DNA of 64,000 nucleotides, from assembly GCA_001931905.2 (NCBI GenBank), contig MSJI02000844.1, positions 1 through 64,000 on the forward strand, read 5' to 3'. Made by a program: the position numbers and the translations under genes. The notes under the pieces are model-generated. The model ran no database searches, was not told the origin of the DNA, and was given only the letters and a program-made list of their open reading frames with translations. Origin of the DNA: Cladosporium sp. IMV 00045. Lineage: Eukaryota; Ascomycota; Dothideomycetes; Cladosporiales; Cladosporiaceae. This document shows positions 22,006 through 33,410 of the stretch, one piece after another (within the stretch, counting starts at the first letter, position 1; each line of letters opens with the position of its first letter).

Positions 22006-24487
22006 ATGGAAAGTGTGGAACGACATGGAGACAGCCATGGGCGCCACAGCCCGCTTCGCTCGGTATCGAGGAACGCCAACGAGAAGTCTTCGTACCGCCT
22101 TTTCCCAATCGCAAACCAGCGCCCACAGGTATCACCAAGGACTCTTCAGCGAGAAACTCTATCACGAAATGGATCTATCAGCAAACGACGCTCGGCATCA
22201 CTGGATGACTCCTCGCGTCCTCAATTCGCAGCAGCGAGAGGTCCTCCCTCACGGAATGGGCCTGCTCCAGTGCCTCGCCTACAACCTGTGCCTGCGGATC
22301 GTCAAAAGGGCACAAAGCCTCAAGGTGGCCAACAGTCTTGTATGTCACACCCCGAACAAAAGATTATTTCCAGCCCAACTAACATTCTACCAAAGCTGAT
22401 GTCCCCGACGTACTCCCCTATAAGCCTCGGGTCTCAGACGATGGCGGTCACGGAAGGTCATCCAGTGCCCCTGGAGACATCACCAAAGGCGACATGAAGG
22501 AAGGCAGGTTTCCAACGCGTACCAACATGGCGGCTGCAGCTCGTGCTGGTTTCTCCAAACCGCTTCGCAGTCTTGGTGGCTCCTGGTACGACGACAGGCA
22601 ATCGGTCATCAAACCGAACACATCGCCCGAGGCTACGAGAGGGAAGAACGGCAAGGCCAACCCAAAGCTGGAGAAACCGCTGCCACCACCTCCGCCCCCT
22701 AAGGACTCTCATGCGCAAAATGGAACGTTCCTCGATGCATCTCACAGCCGATCACACAGCACGCCTCTATCACCGAGCCCTCGAAGCGCTTTCTACATGA
22801 CCCCGAACTCAGAATCTTCCTCAGAACTGACTCCCTTGGAGACACCGTCTTCACTGGACCCGAATCGCAAATCGTACTTCCCCCTGAGCGCTGACGCGCA
22901 AATGCGGCGACTCATGGGGATTGATGAAACACCGAACGTTCCAAGTGTCCCAAGGCTTCCAGCTGTTCCTCCTCTTCGAACAAGAGAAGCACCTCAAGGA
23001 CAGAACGCGCACGTAGCAGCATTAAAGTACAACAGAGACAAGAGCTTACCGCCGATTGTCTTTGATGCCGCAAGCACAGTTAAGAATCCGGCTTCTCATA
23101 ATGCTGGTAAAGTAGACAAAGTGTCTGCGCCCGCGCCCATACCAGCCCCTGCGGCCAAACCTCAAGACGGCTCCAGGAGTCTCGCGCCACCCTCACCTAC
23201 GTTCTCGCAAGCAAGTAGCGCTTTGAAGCCAGCAGCACTTCGCATCACTTCGCCCAAAAGGAGTGTGAGCGTGAGCTCAACTCTCGACAGGAGACCGCTT
23301 CAATCGAGGGTACACGCAGCGAAAGAGCTTCTCGGAAACAAGCCCACCAGACAACCTTCCAACGCACAGAAAGAGTCGACTGCCACAATCCTGATGACAC
23401 TGTCAGAGCTTTCCACGCAAACGGAAAATCTCCATGCACGGTATGCAAGTTTGCGTGAGGAGCGCCAGGCCCTTTCAGGTTCCATTACGGAGGCGCTCAG
23501 AGAGCACAAGGCAGGCCCGGAATACACGAACACATTGCTCGATCAGCACATGTCCCTTTCTACCATCTGCTCTTCTATGGATATCTGCATAGCAAAGTTG
23601 AAAGCAGTGAGCAAGAGGAGAGATCGCATGATGGCTACACTCATCACCGGACAAGGACCCACGAAACCGAAGCAACCCAATGGTCAGGAGCCTCAACCAG
23701 CTCCAGCACCCGCATTCATGCAACCAAACTCATCAGCGCCATCTTCCACTATGACGACTCCCCAGAAGCCTATCTACCCAGCACCATTAAACACCAACCA
23801 AGGCAACGGAGTCGGATTCCCAATACAACAACCTCCCAGATCCGGCCGCTCTTACACATTGCACGCGCGCACTCCATAGCACGCTCACGATCCGTCTCGA
23901 GCCGCGCCAGCTCGCGTCTCGACAGCGAATACGACATGTCCGACAACGACGCCCCCCGAAGAGTGAACATGAAAGGCGCCAAAGCCGCCAAAATCCTCGG
24001 CCTGGTAGTCGAGTCCCCCGAAACCGAAACAACTCCCGAAACGAGCAAAACCTACCCCATGGACAGCAGCAAACTCAACCTCAGCACTAGCAGCCTGGAC
24101 CGCGACCTCTTCACCCGCGGCCCCAGCCCGGCGCCCGACCGCCCCCTCCCCGCCCGCCCTTCAGTGCGCAAACTCAAGCGCGACAACGCCCCGGCGCCCC
24201 TGACGCTGCAGAACACCACGACGCAGCCGCGAGCGCACGCCGCACAGAACAGCGTCGGCACGAGCGCCGGCTCGTCTTCCCGCACCTCGTCCCCGGCGGA
24301 CGACAGGGGCGCCGAGACGCCGCAGGAAGAATACCCGAGCCCCGGCGGCGACGCGAAGAGCCCCGGCATGCAGACCGTGCACGTCTACTTCCCGGACAAC
24401 AAGACTTACTGCAGCAGCATTTACAGCAGCACATTTAGCGAGGTCGGCGAGGATGAGTTGTTGGAGTATTATGGGTATTTGAGATGA
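22006..24487 (+). CDS. uncharacterised disordered protein with a short coiled coil
   Basis: Not recognised. Exon 1 22006-22339 and exon 2 from 22396 are joined by a clear intron (GTATGT donor, CTAAC branch, 56 nt). The protein is Ser/Pro/Arg-rich (RSVSRNANEKSSYRLF, PPPPPPK) with one ordered, helical segment of about 90 residues (start ATILMTLSELSTQTENLHAR). Exon 2 stops at TAG 23877-23879, yet an Arg/Ser-rich frame continues at once as IARSRSVSSRASSRLDSEYD and runs to 24487, ending EDELLEYYGYLR. Either one C is missing in the short run at 23874-23875, or an intron 23683-23879 (weak GTCAGG donor) is removed; both restore frame. Domain style suggests a scaffold or cytoskeletal/polarity protein, but that is only an impression. 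Confidence 0.6.
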
Positions 24488-24871
24488 GGAGGGGAGGAGG
24501 AGGAGATACTCTTTTGTTGGGGGTTTCTTTTGATTACCTTTTCTTTTGGCTCTTCCTATGTAGTTCTACATTTTTTTTTGATTTCTTATTGTGTAATTGT
24601 ATAATTAGCCTGGAGTTGGGTAATCGTAATAGACAAGACACGACGACTGAACACGGTTTCTTATGTTAACTAGATAGCATTTATACTATTTCTCAATCAT
24701 CGAGCTATCAATCATCAATTTCAGATCCGCAAATGCACATTAGGACAAATTCTGTGAAGAATGAAAATTTGATTTTGATATCGTTCCTGCTTACGGCAAG
24801 GGGAATCTGAACAGAAAGAAAAAGCAAAATGCAGGAACCCGGGACCGCAGATCACACAATAACCAGTCCGT

Positions 24872-27800
24872 CTAACGCCTCTTCACACGTCCGCCTCTGT
24901 TGGTGCCGGAACCCCTATTTCGGGGCTTGTTGATACCACTCGATCCACCTCCCCTGCCCTGGACCTTCTCCATGCCCAAACCCCTTCTCCCGCGCTGCTG
25001 TTGGCCTCCGCGCGGGCTTCTGGAAGCTTGCTGCTTCTTGGCCATGGCGCTCTGCACCTCGTCGGCGTCGACTTCCATCTCGTCATCGTCGTCGTTGGCG
25101 CCCTTCTGCTTGAACTTCAGCTTGCCCTTCTGGCCTCTGAAACCCGCGTCTTTGCCCTTGAGCGCCTCGATGTAGGCGTTGATGCCGCCCTCGAGCGTGC
25201 CGTCGCCGGGCTCCTGGCCGTTGACCAGCCCGTTGTCGTCGAAGTCCATGACGTCGTCGCCGTCGTCTGATTCGTTGAAGACGAGCTTGCCGTCCATGTC
25301 AGTTGGCGCTTTCCTCTTCGTCTCCGGCGCGGCGCGCTTGGTTGTGGGTTTTGTGGATGAAACGTGCGCGAGTGCACGCTTGTCAAGCAGGTCGAGCGGC
25401 TCGTCGTCGTCTTCGACAATGTATTGCTTGCCGCCTTGCTTGCCCTTCTGGCCCTTGGCGGCGGCGCGACCGAGCACCTCGTCGTCCGAGATGTCGGAGC
25501 CGGATTCGGATTCGGAGCCGTAGACGGCCTCGTCGTACTCGCTCTCAAACTTGCTCTTTGGCTTGTCCTGTGCGGTTTGCTCGTCGTCACCCTCGCCAGC
25601 ATCACGTCTCTTCTTGCGACGCTCGCGGGTTTTGCGGATGTTGGCAATGAGCTTACGGTCAGACTCAGGGCAGTGGCGTTCGACGATGTCGGCGCCGAAG
25701 CGACGGATCATGCGCTCGAAGATGTGCTTCACCTTTGCTTTGAAGTGCTGCTTGTGTTCGTGGCTCCAAACGACAAGGTTAGGCACCAGTGTCTCCAGGC
25801 GAGGGAGCATGAGTTCTGAAGGCAGGGAGATGACGCAGACCTTGACGAAGCCGAGGACAGATCGGACGATCTCGCGGTTGTTGGAGGTGAGGAAAAGGTC
25901 CATCGTCTGGACGAGGTCGGCCACGGTCGCCTGCTGGAGTTGAGTACGGAACTCGTAGAGCAGTCTTGTGAGTGCTGTGATTGATGCCGAGATCATGTGA
26001 GGGGTTGAGCCTGCAAGACCAGCCGACACCATGGTGAAGTACTCCTCCAAGCTGGCTTCGGCCGAGGGCGCATCTGCGGGCATGTGAGGGACCTTGGAGT
26101 TGACGATAGTGCCTCCCTCCTTCAATTTCTCACCGATGAGGACGAGCAGGTCGAATGCTTGGGTCCTGGCCTTCTCGTTGACCTCCTTAGCGCTGATGAC
26201 AACCTCAGAGAGGATTGAAGGAATAAAGTGGAGGTCAGACTTCGGTAGGAAAGGCAGGATCTGAGCGATGGAAGCCAGTCTGTCGCGTCTGGAGGGGGCT
26301 GTGGCGTGTTCAGCCGAGTTCAGCAATAGCTGCTGCAGGTCTGAGTTTCGCTCAATCAAAGCCTGCTTGCCGGATTCTGACTCTGCTAGGCGAGGAATGA
26401 GCTTGTATGCCTTCTTTTGTAATTGTGGGTCATCTTGCTTGTTGACAATGTTGGCGGCCATGGTGAAAAGGCCAGCAAAGCTCTCACGGGGGAGATAGAT
26501 AGACATGGTGATCACAAGATCCATCAAAGTGTGAGAGACAGGAGGCATCTTGTCCTTAGCGTCCTTGCCTTGGGGTTGGCGTTTTTGCTTGTCGGCCTGA
26601 GTCTGGGCCTCCTGCTCTTGAAGAGAGGATTCAAGCATGGTGGCAACGCGAGTGAAAGTCTCCATAAGCTCAGCCTCAGGTGTGACGCTCAGGAAAGCAT
26701 TGATACACTGCAAAAGATTGCCGCGGTTTTGAGGCAAGGTCTGGCTGTAGACGTTAAACAAGACTGCGAGCATGTTGCCTGCGAAACCGGCAAGGTGCTC
26801 AAGGTTGCTCTGGGCATCGGCTCTGGTAAGTCGGCCTTGTGCGATCAAGTTCTCTTCTTGCTCAAGTTCGGCGATGGCTCTGTTGGTGTCGACAAGGTTC
26901 TGAAGGGCCTTGCAGACATCTGTCCGGATTTGAGGCTGCTGGTAAAGAATGTTACTGAGCAACTCAGCAAAGCTCTGGTCGAAAGCGTCCTTCAGATCCA
27001 GAGGAAGCTCGCAGTAGCCTGGCAAGCAACCCCAAACCTGGCTAACGACAGTCTCGAAGATCTTGATATCCATGGTCTTTTCGGCAGATCCATGGTTGAG
27101 CACGCGTTGGAACATCGCCTCACTCAGAGGGACCATTTCAGAGCGGAAATGGGCCAAACGCGAGTTGCTCACGGAGTCGCGGATCAGAGGAAGAAGCCAG
27201 ACACGGCCTGGCTGACCAGGGACAGGCTTCACCAGATTAAGTGGGAGGAGCGCAAGAACATTGTCGGGACCCATGGCGCGGATCGCCGCAGAGAGCACGG
27301 CGTCAGCTTCCTTCTTGCCGGAGAAAGAGTCGTTGTTGCGAAGATCTCCAACAGACTTGACAATGCCGTCCAGCAGCGGGGAAGATCGCCAGCGGAAGAC
27401 TTCGAAAGCTGAGGTGAGAACGTTGAAGACTTCCATCCAGGCGGTTTGATATTTGACGGTGAGTAGCTCCTGAAGAGTCTTTGCGACCTTCTCGCAAACC
27501 TTGTCGTCCATCATCGAGGGTTCAAGAATGACTTGATCGGGAACGCAGGTGTTGAGTAGCGAAATAAGGCATTCCGATGCGGAGATGCGGATGTTATGAG
27601 AAGAGGAAGACAGGTAGCCTGAAATCTTGTTGAAAATCTCGGGGAGCTTTTGGAAGGTATCCTCAGGCTCGACCTGGGCAGAAACATCGTAACCTCTGCT
27701 CAGGACTGCAATCCAAGGCGGCAAAAGCTGAGTGTCGTTTTGTGATGGCTGGAGCTCCTTGATAGCGTCCAACAGGCGAGGCAGCTTCGCAGACGAGACC

Positions 27801-28654
27801 TCATCGGCCAGACCAGCGAAAATGAGCTCGAAGACCTCGAATGCTGACATAGTGAGGAATTCGTTGCTGCCCTTTGAAATGTTGAGGAGTACCTCACAAA
27901 GAGTATCAATCTTCTTGCTCGGCCAGCCGTTTTGCGCAGTCGCGACGGTCTTAACCAATTGAAGTGCATGCATAAGTCCAGGCTCGTTCTGCTGTTCCTG
28001 CTTCTTTTGTTTCCTCTTCTTGTTGCTGGCCTCCTCAGCTTGAGTGCTCAGGCTGCGCAGAGCCACCTCTGCGCACATATCTGCTGCCGGATGATCCAGA
28101 GAGGGGCTAGGCGGCGGCTGCTTGAGAACATTCAACAATACTTCCTGTGCGCCCTTCCTGACCTTCGGCCTGTGGTCCATAGCCAGGGCGAGAAGTCCTC
28201 CGACAGCTCCACGAGGGCTGGTAGGCGACTGCGGCTGAGCCCATGCTTGCGAATCCTGCGCAATCAACAGAGACTCCAGACATCCAATGCTTGCGCGCAA
28301 TAGCGGTGCCTCTGCCTCCGGGTGGGTCAGAGCAGGTGCAAGGCTAGCCAGAATCTGAGGGAACTTGGATCGCAGAAGAGGTGCCGGAACGTGGGTGGTG
28401 ACGAGATCCAGAAGGTAGACGACGGCGTGAGCAACCTCTTTGTTGACAATGCCCTTCTCGGTCGAGATATATTGCGGGAGAAGGCTGAGGAGAGCGGCGA
28501 AGTAAGAAGTCGGTGTCGGTTCGCTTTTCTGGGTGCGAAGAGTATCTTCGATCGCATTCAGTACAACTGCAGTCTGCTGTTGGCTCTGCAGCTTCGGAGA
28601 CGAGCGGATCTTGTCCAGTCTCTCGTGAAGAGACATCTCGCCGTCGGCAGCCAT
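24872..28654 (-). CDS. RRP12: ribosomal RNA processing protein RRP12 (NUC173/HEAT-repeat)
   Basis: Karyopherin-like HEAT-repeat protein that binds pre-40S and pre-60S particles and helps export them from the nucleus. Single exon, 1260 residues from the ATG at 28652-28654 (MAADGEMSLHERLDKIRSS); the open frame extends 68 codons upstream but that part reads like leader sequence. Yeast Rrp12 is of similar size. Helical repeats fill the first ~1000 residues, including the NUC173 region. The C-terminus is a charged tail: acidic patches (DDDEPLDLLDKRALAH, DDGDDVMDFDDNG) and a Gly/Arg/Lys-rich end (GGSSGINKPRNRGSGTNRGG), usual for nucleolar factors. The start is 395 bp from the divergent RING-CH gene. 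UTP11 at 62.2 kb serves the same pathway but is not linked. Confidence 0.93.
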   Translation of the reverse strand: MAADGEMSLHERLDKIRSSPKLQSQQQTAVVLNAIEDTLRTQKSEPTPTSYFAALLSLLPQYISTEKGIVNKEVAHAVVYLLDLVTTHVPAPLLRSKFPQILASLAPALTHPEAEAPLLRASIGCLESLLIAQDSQAWAQPQSPTSPRGAVGGLLALAMDHRPKVRKGAQEVLLNVLKQPPPSPSLDHPAADMCAEVALRSLSTQAEEASNKKRKQKKQEQQNEPGLMHALQLVKTVATAQNGWPSKKIDTLCEVLLNISKGSNEFLTMSAFEVFELIFAGLADEVSSAKLPRLLDAIKELQPSQNDTQLLPPWIAVLSRGYDVSAQVEPEDTFQKLPEIFNKISGYLSSSSHNIRISASECLISLLNTCVPDQVILEPSMMDDKVCEKVAKTLQELLTVKYQTAWMEVFNVLTSAFEVFRWRSSPLLDGIVKSVGDLRNNDSFSGKKEADAVLSAAIRAMGPDNVLALLPLNLVKPVPGQPGRVWLLPLIRDSVSNSRLAHFRSEMVPLSEAMFQRVLNHGSAEKTMDIKIFETVVSQVWGCLPGYCELPLDLKDAFDQSFAELLSNILYQQPQIRTDVCKALQNLVDTNRAIAELEQEENLIAQGRLTRADAQSNLEHLAGFAGNMLAVLFNVYSQTLPQNRGNLLQCINAFLSVTPEAELMETFTRVATMLESSLQEQEAQTQADKQKRQPQGKDAKDKMPPVSHTLMDLVITMSIYLPRESFAGLFTMAANIVNKQDDPQLQKKAYKLIPRLAESESGKQALIERNSDLQQLLLNSAEHATAPSRRDRLASIAQILPFLPKSDLHFIPSILSEVVISAKEVNEKARTQAFDLLVLIGEKLKEGGTIVNSKVPHMPADAPSAEASLEEYFTMVSAGLAGSTPHMISASITALTRLLYEFRTQLQQATVADLVQTMDLFLTSNNREIVRSVLGFVKVCVISLPSELMLPRLETLVPNLVVWSHEHKQHFKAKVKHIFERMIRRFGADIVERHCPESDRKLIANIRKTRERRKKRRDAGEGDDEQTAQDKPKSKFESEYDEAVYGSESESGSDISDDEVLGRAAAKGQKGKQGGKQYIVEDDDEPLDLLDKRALAHVSSTKPTTKRAAPETKRKAPTDMDGKLVFNESDDGDDVMDFDDNGLVNGQEPGDGTLEGGINAYIEALKGKDAGFRGQKGKLKFKQKGANDDDDEMEVDADEVQSAMAKKQQASRSPRGGQQQRGRRGLGMEKVQGRGGGSSGINKPRNRGSGTNRGGRVKRR

Positions 28655-29049
28655 AATTGCGTCTTGCCGTGGTTGAGATCGCTGGCGAGTCTCGTCTCTA
28701 CTCGTCCCAATAATTTTTTTGAAAGTCGACAGCCGAATCCGCGGAAGGTTGCCGCTCGGCTGCTTCGCTTTCTCTCTTGCCTGCCTGATGGCCTGGCTGC
28801 CTGATCTTTTCCGCGCCTGCCAAGCGAATTCCCCCTCCCAAAGAGCTTTCTTCAGCAAGCCGACGGCTGTCTCGTCTCATCACTCACCTGTCTGCTGGCC
28901 CAGAAGCTTCCGCTGCGGTGTCATGTCCCTAATCTCACGTGCTTGGACGCACCTTGAAGACACCTATGAGATAACCTAAGGCAAGACTTATTATTGTTCC
29001 ATTACTTGGACATTTCCTCCCCTAAACCTCTTTCTGAAGACATTCTACC

Positions 29050-30024
29050 ATGGCTGCTTACGCGACCGGCGCCAGCTGGTCATTTCCTGACGACCTGCCT
29101 GGTGGCTGGAAGCAAGAGGAGCACGACTCACCCATGGAGTCTGAAGAAGATCTCCACCAGCAGCATATACCGCAGTCGAAGCCCGAGCACCCGTCATCAT
29201 CACAGACAGCAGACGAACCTCCTCCCGAACCTCGCCGCCGTCGTCATTACCCATCTAGGACCTGCCGCATCTGCCTTGAAATAGTCGAGCCGACCTTTCA
29301 TCAAGACCACAACTCCAATCTCCCTGCAGCCTTTCAACCGGAGCCGCGTGTGACCTACGAGTCTGAAGACGGCGGTCGCCTACTACGGCCCTGCAAATGC
29401 AAAGGCAGTCAGAAATACGTGCACGAAGAATGCCTCGGTGCCTGGCGCATGGCGGATCCATTGCAGAAGCGCAATTACTATGAGTGTCCGACATGTCGGT
29501 ACCGGTACCAACTCCAACGCTTGACCTGGAGTAGCTGGATCAGCAGCACAGCGGCGCAGGTCGGACTAACATTATCCATCTTCTTCCTTGCCATGTTCAT
29601 CCTGGGCTTCTTCGCAGACCCTATCATCAACATGTACCTGGACCCTGTCTCTACCATCGCCAGTGCTGGCGGACCGACGGGCAGTCTACTCTTCGAGGAC
29701 GAAGATGCGGGCTGGGGAGAGCATTTCTTCAAAGGCCTTGCCTCTCTTGGCCTCTTAGGTTTTGCGAAGTTCCTTTTCGGGCTTGGTCCATGGCATTGGG
29801 TCAACGCTCGCAGCCCGGGCATGATGGGCCGAAGCAGTGTCGGAGGCAACGGACGCAATAGGATGCGCGAGCTGTCCTGGATCGCCGTGATCATTGGTGT
29901 TTCGACATTCGTGTACGCCGTCTGGAAAGGCGTGCGCGCTTGGTCACGCCGCACGCTCGAAAAAGCAGGCGAGCGAGTAATGGACGTGCCCGGCGGCGAA
30001 AACGACGACGACGACGACGAGTAA
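29050..30024 (+). CDS. RING-CH (RINGv) membrane E3 ubiquitin ligase
   Basis: Single-exon protein of 324 residues. A RING variant zinc finger begins at TCRICLE and continues with RPCKCKGSQKYVHEECLGAW and CPTCRYRY: the C4HC3 spacing of MARCH/Doa10-type ligases, which ubiquitinate membrane proteins. It is preceded by a Pro/Arg-rich N-terminus and followed by at least two hydrophobic segments (LTLSIFFLAMFILGFF, SWIAVIIGVSTFVYAVW), placing the catalytic domain on the cytosolic face of an internal membrane. The tail is a run of aspartates. Too short for Doa10 (SSM4), so a MARCH-like ligase of unknown target. Divergent from RRP12. Confidence 0.9.
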   Translation: MAAYATGASWSFPDDLPGGWKQEEHDSPMESEEDLHQQHIPQSKPEHPSSSQTADEPPPEPRRRRHYPSRTCRICLEIVEPTFHQDHNSNLPAAFQPEPRVTYESEDGGRLLRPCKCKGSQKYVHEECLGAWRMADPLQKRNYYECPTCRYRYQLQRLTWSSWISSTAAQVGLTLSIFFLAMFILGFFADPIINMYLDPVSTIASAGGPTGSLLFEDEDAGWGEHFFKGLASLGLLGFAKFLFGLGPWHWVNARSPGMMGRSSVGGNGRNRMRELSWIAVIIGVSTFVYAVWKGVRAWSRRTLEKAGERVMDVPGGENDDDDDE

Positions 30025-30843
30025 AGAGAACAACTGACCGTTGAATGAAGTGACGATTATCTTTGCGAAAGAATGTTCATCCATACATTTCCAACGCTCT
30101 ACTCTCCACCAGAAAAAAATCCCACCCACCGCAAACCACTTAAGTTGCCACGCCCATGCTTCTCCATGGTGTGCCAATGTGTCAAGTTGCGAAGAACGAA
30201 CCTCGCCCACGCATCACGCTTCATGTCAGGGCTTGGCGTTTTGCCTTGCTCTCGACGCTACGGAGCGGCGTGTGGCTCTCGGCCAGAATAACCATGCAAT
30301 AACTACGCTTGCCCGCTCACCTCGTTTTCAACAGCGTCGGATGAGATTCTCTTTGGGTTTCTCGTCGGCCACCGCTGGAGGACCAGTTCGCTGGATGGGC
30401 TTGGGGGTTTCGCTTTGCTGGACTGGTACATACTTTTCTGAGATATTATTGTAATGTATTCATAACCTGTTCCGAACTTATCATGTGTTTCATCTTGATG
30501 GAAGTTACAGTCACACCATAATAGGCTCACGCTTTTGTTTGTGCCCTCACAAGCCCTCACAAGCCCTCACAAGGTCCCTTTCATATGCGTTGCTGCGTCG
30601 TCACACTGAAGCCAAGTGATGTTAATACTGTCAAATGATTCTTTGCCAACACTAAGGCATGGAGTGTGGCTGCTTGTTTATTAACTAGACCTATCGTTTT
30701 CCCGTAAGAAACAGCATCGATGCCATGCTTTATGGCGTCGCGCACCATGCTGTTTAATGATAATACATCGGTTTCCTCGTCTCCGTCCGCCCTTTCGACT
30801 TGCAGACTCTCACTCCGCCCCAATCCGCCAGTCTCACCCCCCC
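30025..30843. other. intergenic between convergent genes; 9-bp triplicated word
   Basis: About 0.8 kb between the 3' ends of the RING-CH gene and the Gfd2-like gene, so mainly 3' UTR. Around 30545-30573 the word CCTCACAAG occurs three times in tandem (spacer G/C). No gene recognised. Confidence 0.6.
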
Positions 30844-32768
30844 TCAGATGTCAAGTGGCTCCCCACGGAGAGTGTAGTGCCCAGAAGCCTGGACCGCAGC
30901 ACGAGTCCAAGGCACATCGTCCTCATCGCTCCGAGCCAACTCGACACCCCCTTCCTCCTCACCGACCAAATCCCACCCCTCCGAATCGTCCCTAACCCTC
31001 TCCCTCGTCGCCTCCAGCGCAGCATCCAACTTCGCCTTAGCCCGCTCCTCGCCCTTCCTTCTCGCCTCCTCGGTCCCGCGCTCCACGCGATCCTGCACGC
31101 ACGTGGCCAGCAGAGCCCAGATAGTGTAGATGGCGTCGTTGCCCGCGTTGTGCAGGTGCCACGCCGCGAAATCGAAGTCCGCCATGATGCCGCCAAGGCT
31201 GCGCGGGGAGGCGTCGCGCGTGTACGCCTGGTACATGGATTTGGTGTCGAGCGTGCCGAGAAGGTTGCCGCGGGAGAGGACGGAGAAGCCTAGTTTGTGG
31301 CAGTATTGGATGTCTTGGTCGATGTCATGGCCGAGGAGGATGATGTTGCGGCGCTGCTGGGGCTGCAGGGCTTCGAAGGTGGCGTCGGGAGAGTTGAGAG
31401 TGTCGGTGGGTTTGCTGAAGGGTTCGTGGAAGCATTTGGTGAGGGCGCTGGGCATGTCTTTGAGGGCGACGAACTCGCTTTCGCCGAAGCGGAAGTCGTC
31501 GGGACAGCCCTTGACGTACTGCTTGTTTACGTAGGTCTTGTTCTCGTTCACTCTGAAATGGCGACCGCGGACGAATTGCTGCCAATTCTCTCCGGCCTTG
31601 CCCGGCGCTGTGTCGTGAATGTCTCGAGTGTCGAGAGTGCTTACGCCGACTTCGGTGATGATTCCATGAGCTTTCTCATAAGACTCGACGTCGATGGAGA
31701 TGATGATGACGTCCGATTCGCAAGGGTGGCTGGTAAGCTGGCTGACTTCGAAAGATGGGGTTGTCGGGTGGGTGAGGTCAGGGGAAGAGGCTGCGTGCTC
31801 TTCAGGACGCAAGCCTAGGTACCTCTGCGCTTGGAGGAGTTGTTTGCCCATGGTTTGGCGCTGGAGGACGTTCTTCTGCTGCTTCTCCTTCTTGTGCTTC
31901 TTGGATTTGTTTTTGGCGGCCTCAGCAGCCAATGCCATCTGTTCTTTGAAAGCTTTGGCGCTGTGGTCGTCGGACGATGCCATGTCTTGGTCGTGCTCAG
32001 ATGGGTCAATGTTCTCGACAAAGAAGTCGTACTGGGCGCGGCTTGTGGAGTGACCGAGGAAGCGCGGGCGGTAGGCAGGGTTGGGATGATCGAAAGTGAG
32101 CAACAACCCCTCTTCCTGGTGATGTGATGCGAACCGCCAATTGAGGCTCGGGAAAACTGCATTCACTTCGTCAACCAGAGCTTGTGCTTGACTCAGTGGA
32201 ATGAATGTGACAGGCTTGCTGAGTTCGTCGCTCACGCCGTAGTAGCTGGTGCAGTCAGTAATGAAGCACAAGTAGTGAGGCTCATGGGTGAAGTGACAAG
32301 CGCTTACATGTCCCAGTCTCTTTCAAAGAACTTGTTCTGGTCGAAGAAAGCAGTTGCAATCTGCTGGAGGAATGTTTGCTCGACGTATTTGTAGGGGAAC
32401 TTGGAGAAGGCAACGAAGGTGCAGAAACTCATTCCAAGGTCGGAAGATTCGTCTTTGCGCGGGTCCAGAGTGAGGTCGACTTGCTTGTCGGGATTCCTCA
32501 CTGGCGCGGTCGACTGACGATTGTGGCGGTTGTCATATGCAGGAGCTGAGGGTGCGGGAAAGGCTGTGGTCCCGAGATAATCGTCCAGGTCTCGCACGTG
32601 TAAGTTGCCAAAGGCGTCAGTCAGCTTTTTGGGAGCGCTGGTCTCATCTTCAAGACCGGTCGTCGTGCTCGCGTCGATGGATGCTTGTGGCGGGGTTGGA
32701 AGTCTAGGTGGAAGGTTGTCTTCACCGCCCATCAGGCGAGTGAAGATCTCGAACCGATTGGTCTCCAT
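30844..32768 (-). CDS. Gfd2/YDR514C-like protein with DEDDh exonuclease-type domain
   Basis: Two exons, 32308-32768 and 30844-32245, split by a 62-nt intron (GTAAGC donor, CTGAC branch). The N-terminal part (METNRFEIFTRLMGG...) is partly disordered, followed by a conserved region, a Lys-rich coiled stretch (NKSKKHKKEKQQKNVLQRQ), then an RNase-T-like fold. All exonuclease signatures are present: IISIDVESYE (D-x-E), LLGHDIDQDI (second Asp), and HNAGNDAIYTIWAL (H-x4-D class). The fungal Gfd2/YDR514C family is poorly understood; Gfd2 is known from a genetic link to mRNA export. With intact DEDDh residues this one could be an active 3'-5' exonuclease; that is inference. Divergent from the splicing factor BBP, 642 bp apart. 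Confidence 0.82.
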
Positions 32769-33410
32769 CTTGGTGTCTTGGTGGGTGTGAAGATCTGTGT
32801 CAGGGCTCTGTAGAGTGGAATCGACTACGAGGTGGAGAGGTAAAGGCGGGAAGGAGCGAGCCTGGCCAAGTTACCACCTATTGTGCATGTGCTTATGGAT
32901 TCACCTGGATCGCCTCAGGCAACACTGCACGACAACATGTGCCCATCGACCTGCTATTCGACAGATCGATGTGAGAAATGGGGGACTGACAGTACGTGTC
33001 TCTCACTGTGGCTTCAATCATGTGTCCAAAACAAGGTGAAAATCGCTGAAACGCGAGTGGATTTCTTCCGAAGCGACAGCTATTTCATCAAATCTACATG
33101 TAAGATTCGACAAGAGACATTTTACCGCATAATGTCAGTCCCAGCAGACGCAGTAGAAGCCCCATCTACAAAGTATATGAGATAGGCAAGGGAAACATGC
33201 AAGTGATGTCTGTGAACGCCCAGTGCTGCTTGCTCGCCATGTACCGATCTTGCGCTAGCCCTACGGCCCGCTCTCCGCCACTAGCTTCCGCCCCCGAGCT
33301 TCCAGTTTGGTGGTTATGTACGCTTCTTGCGCCGCCAACCTCTGAACCTCTTCCACTCCGAGTCCAGTTGCTGTCTATCACTCGCGCGCCACATACCACA
33401 AACCGTCATC

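Noticed and set aside
26423..27412. 329-codon open frame antisense to RRP12
   Set aside because: Shadow of the RRP12 reading frame; no recognisable family.
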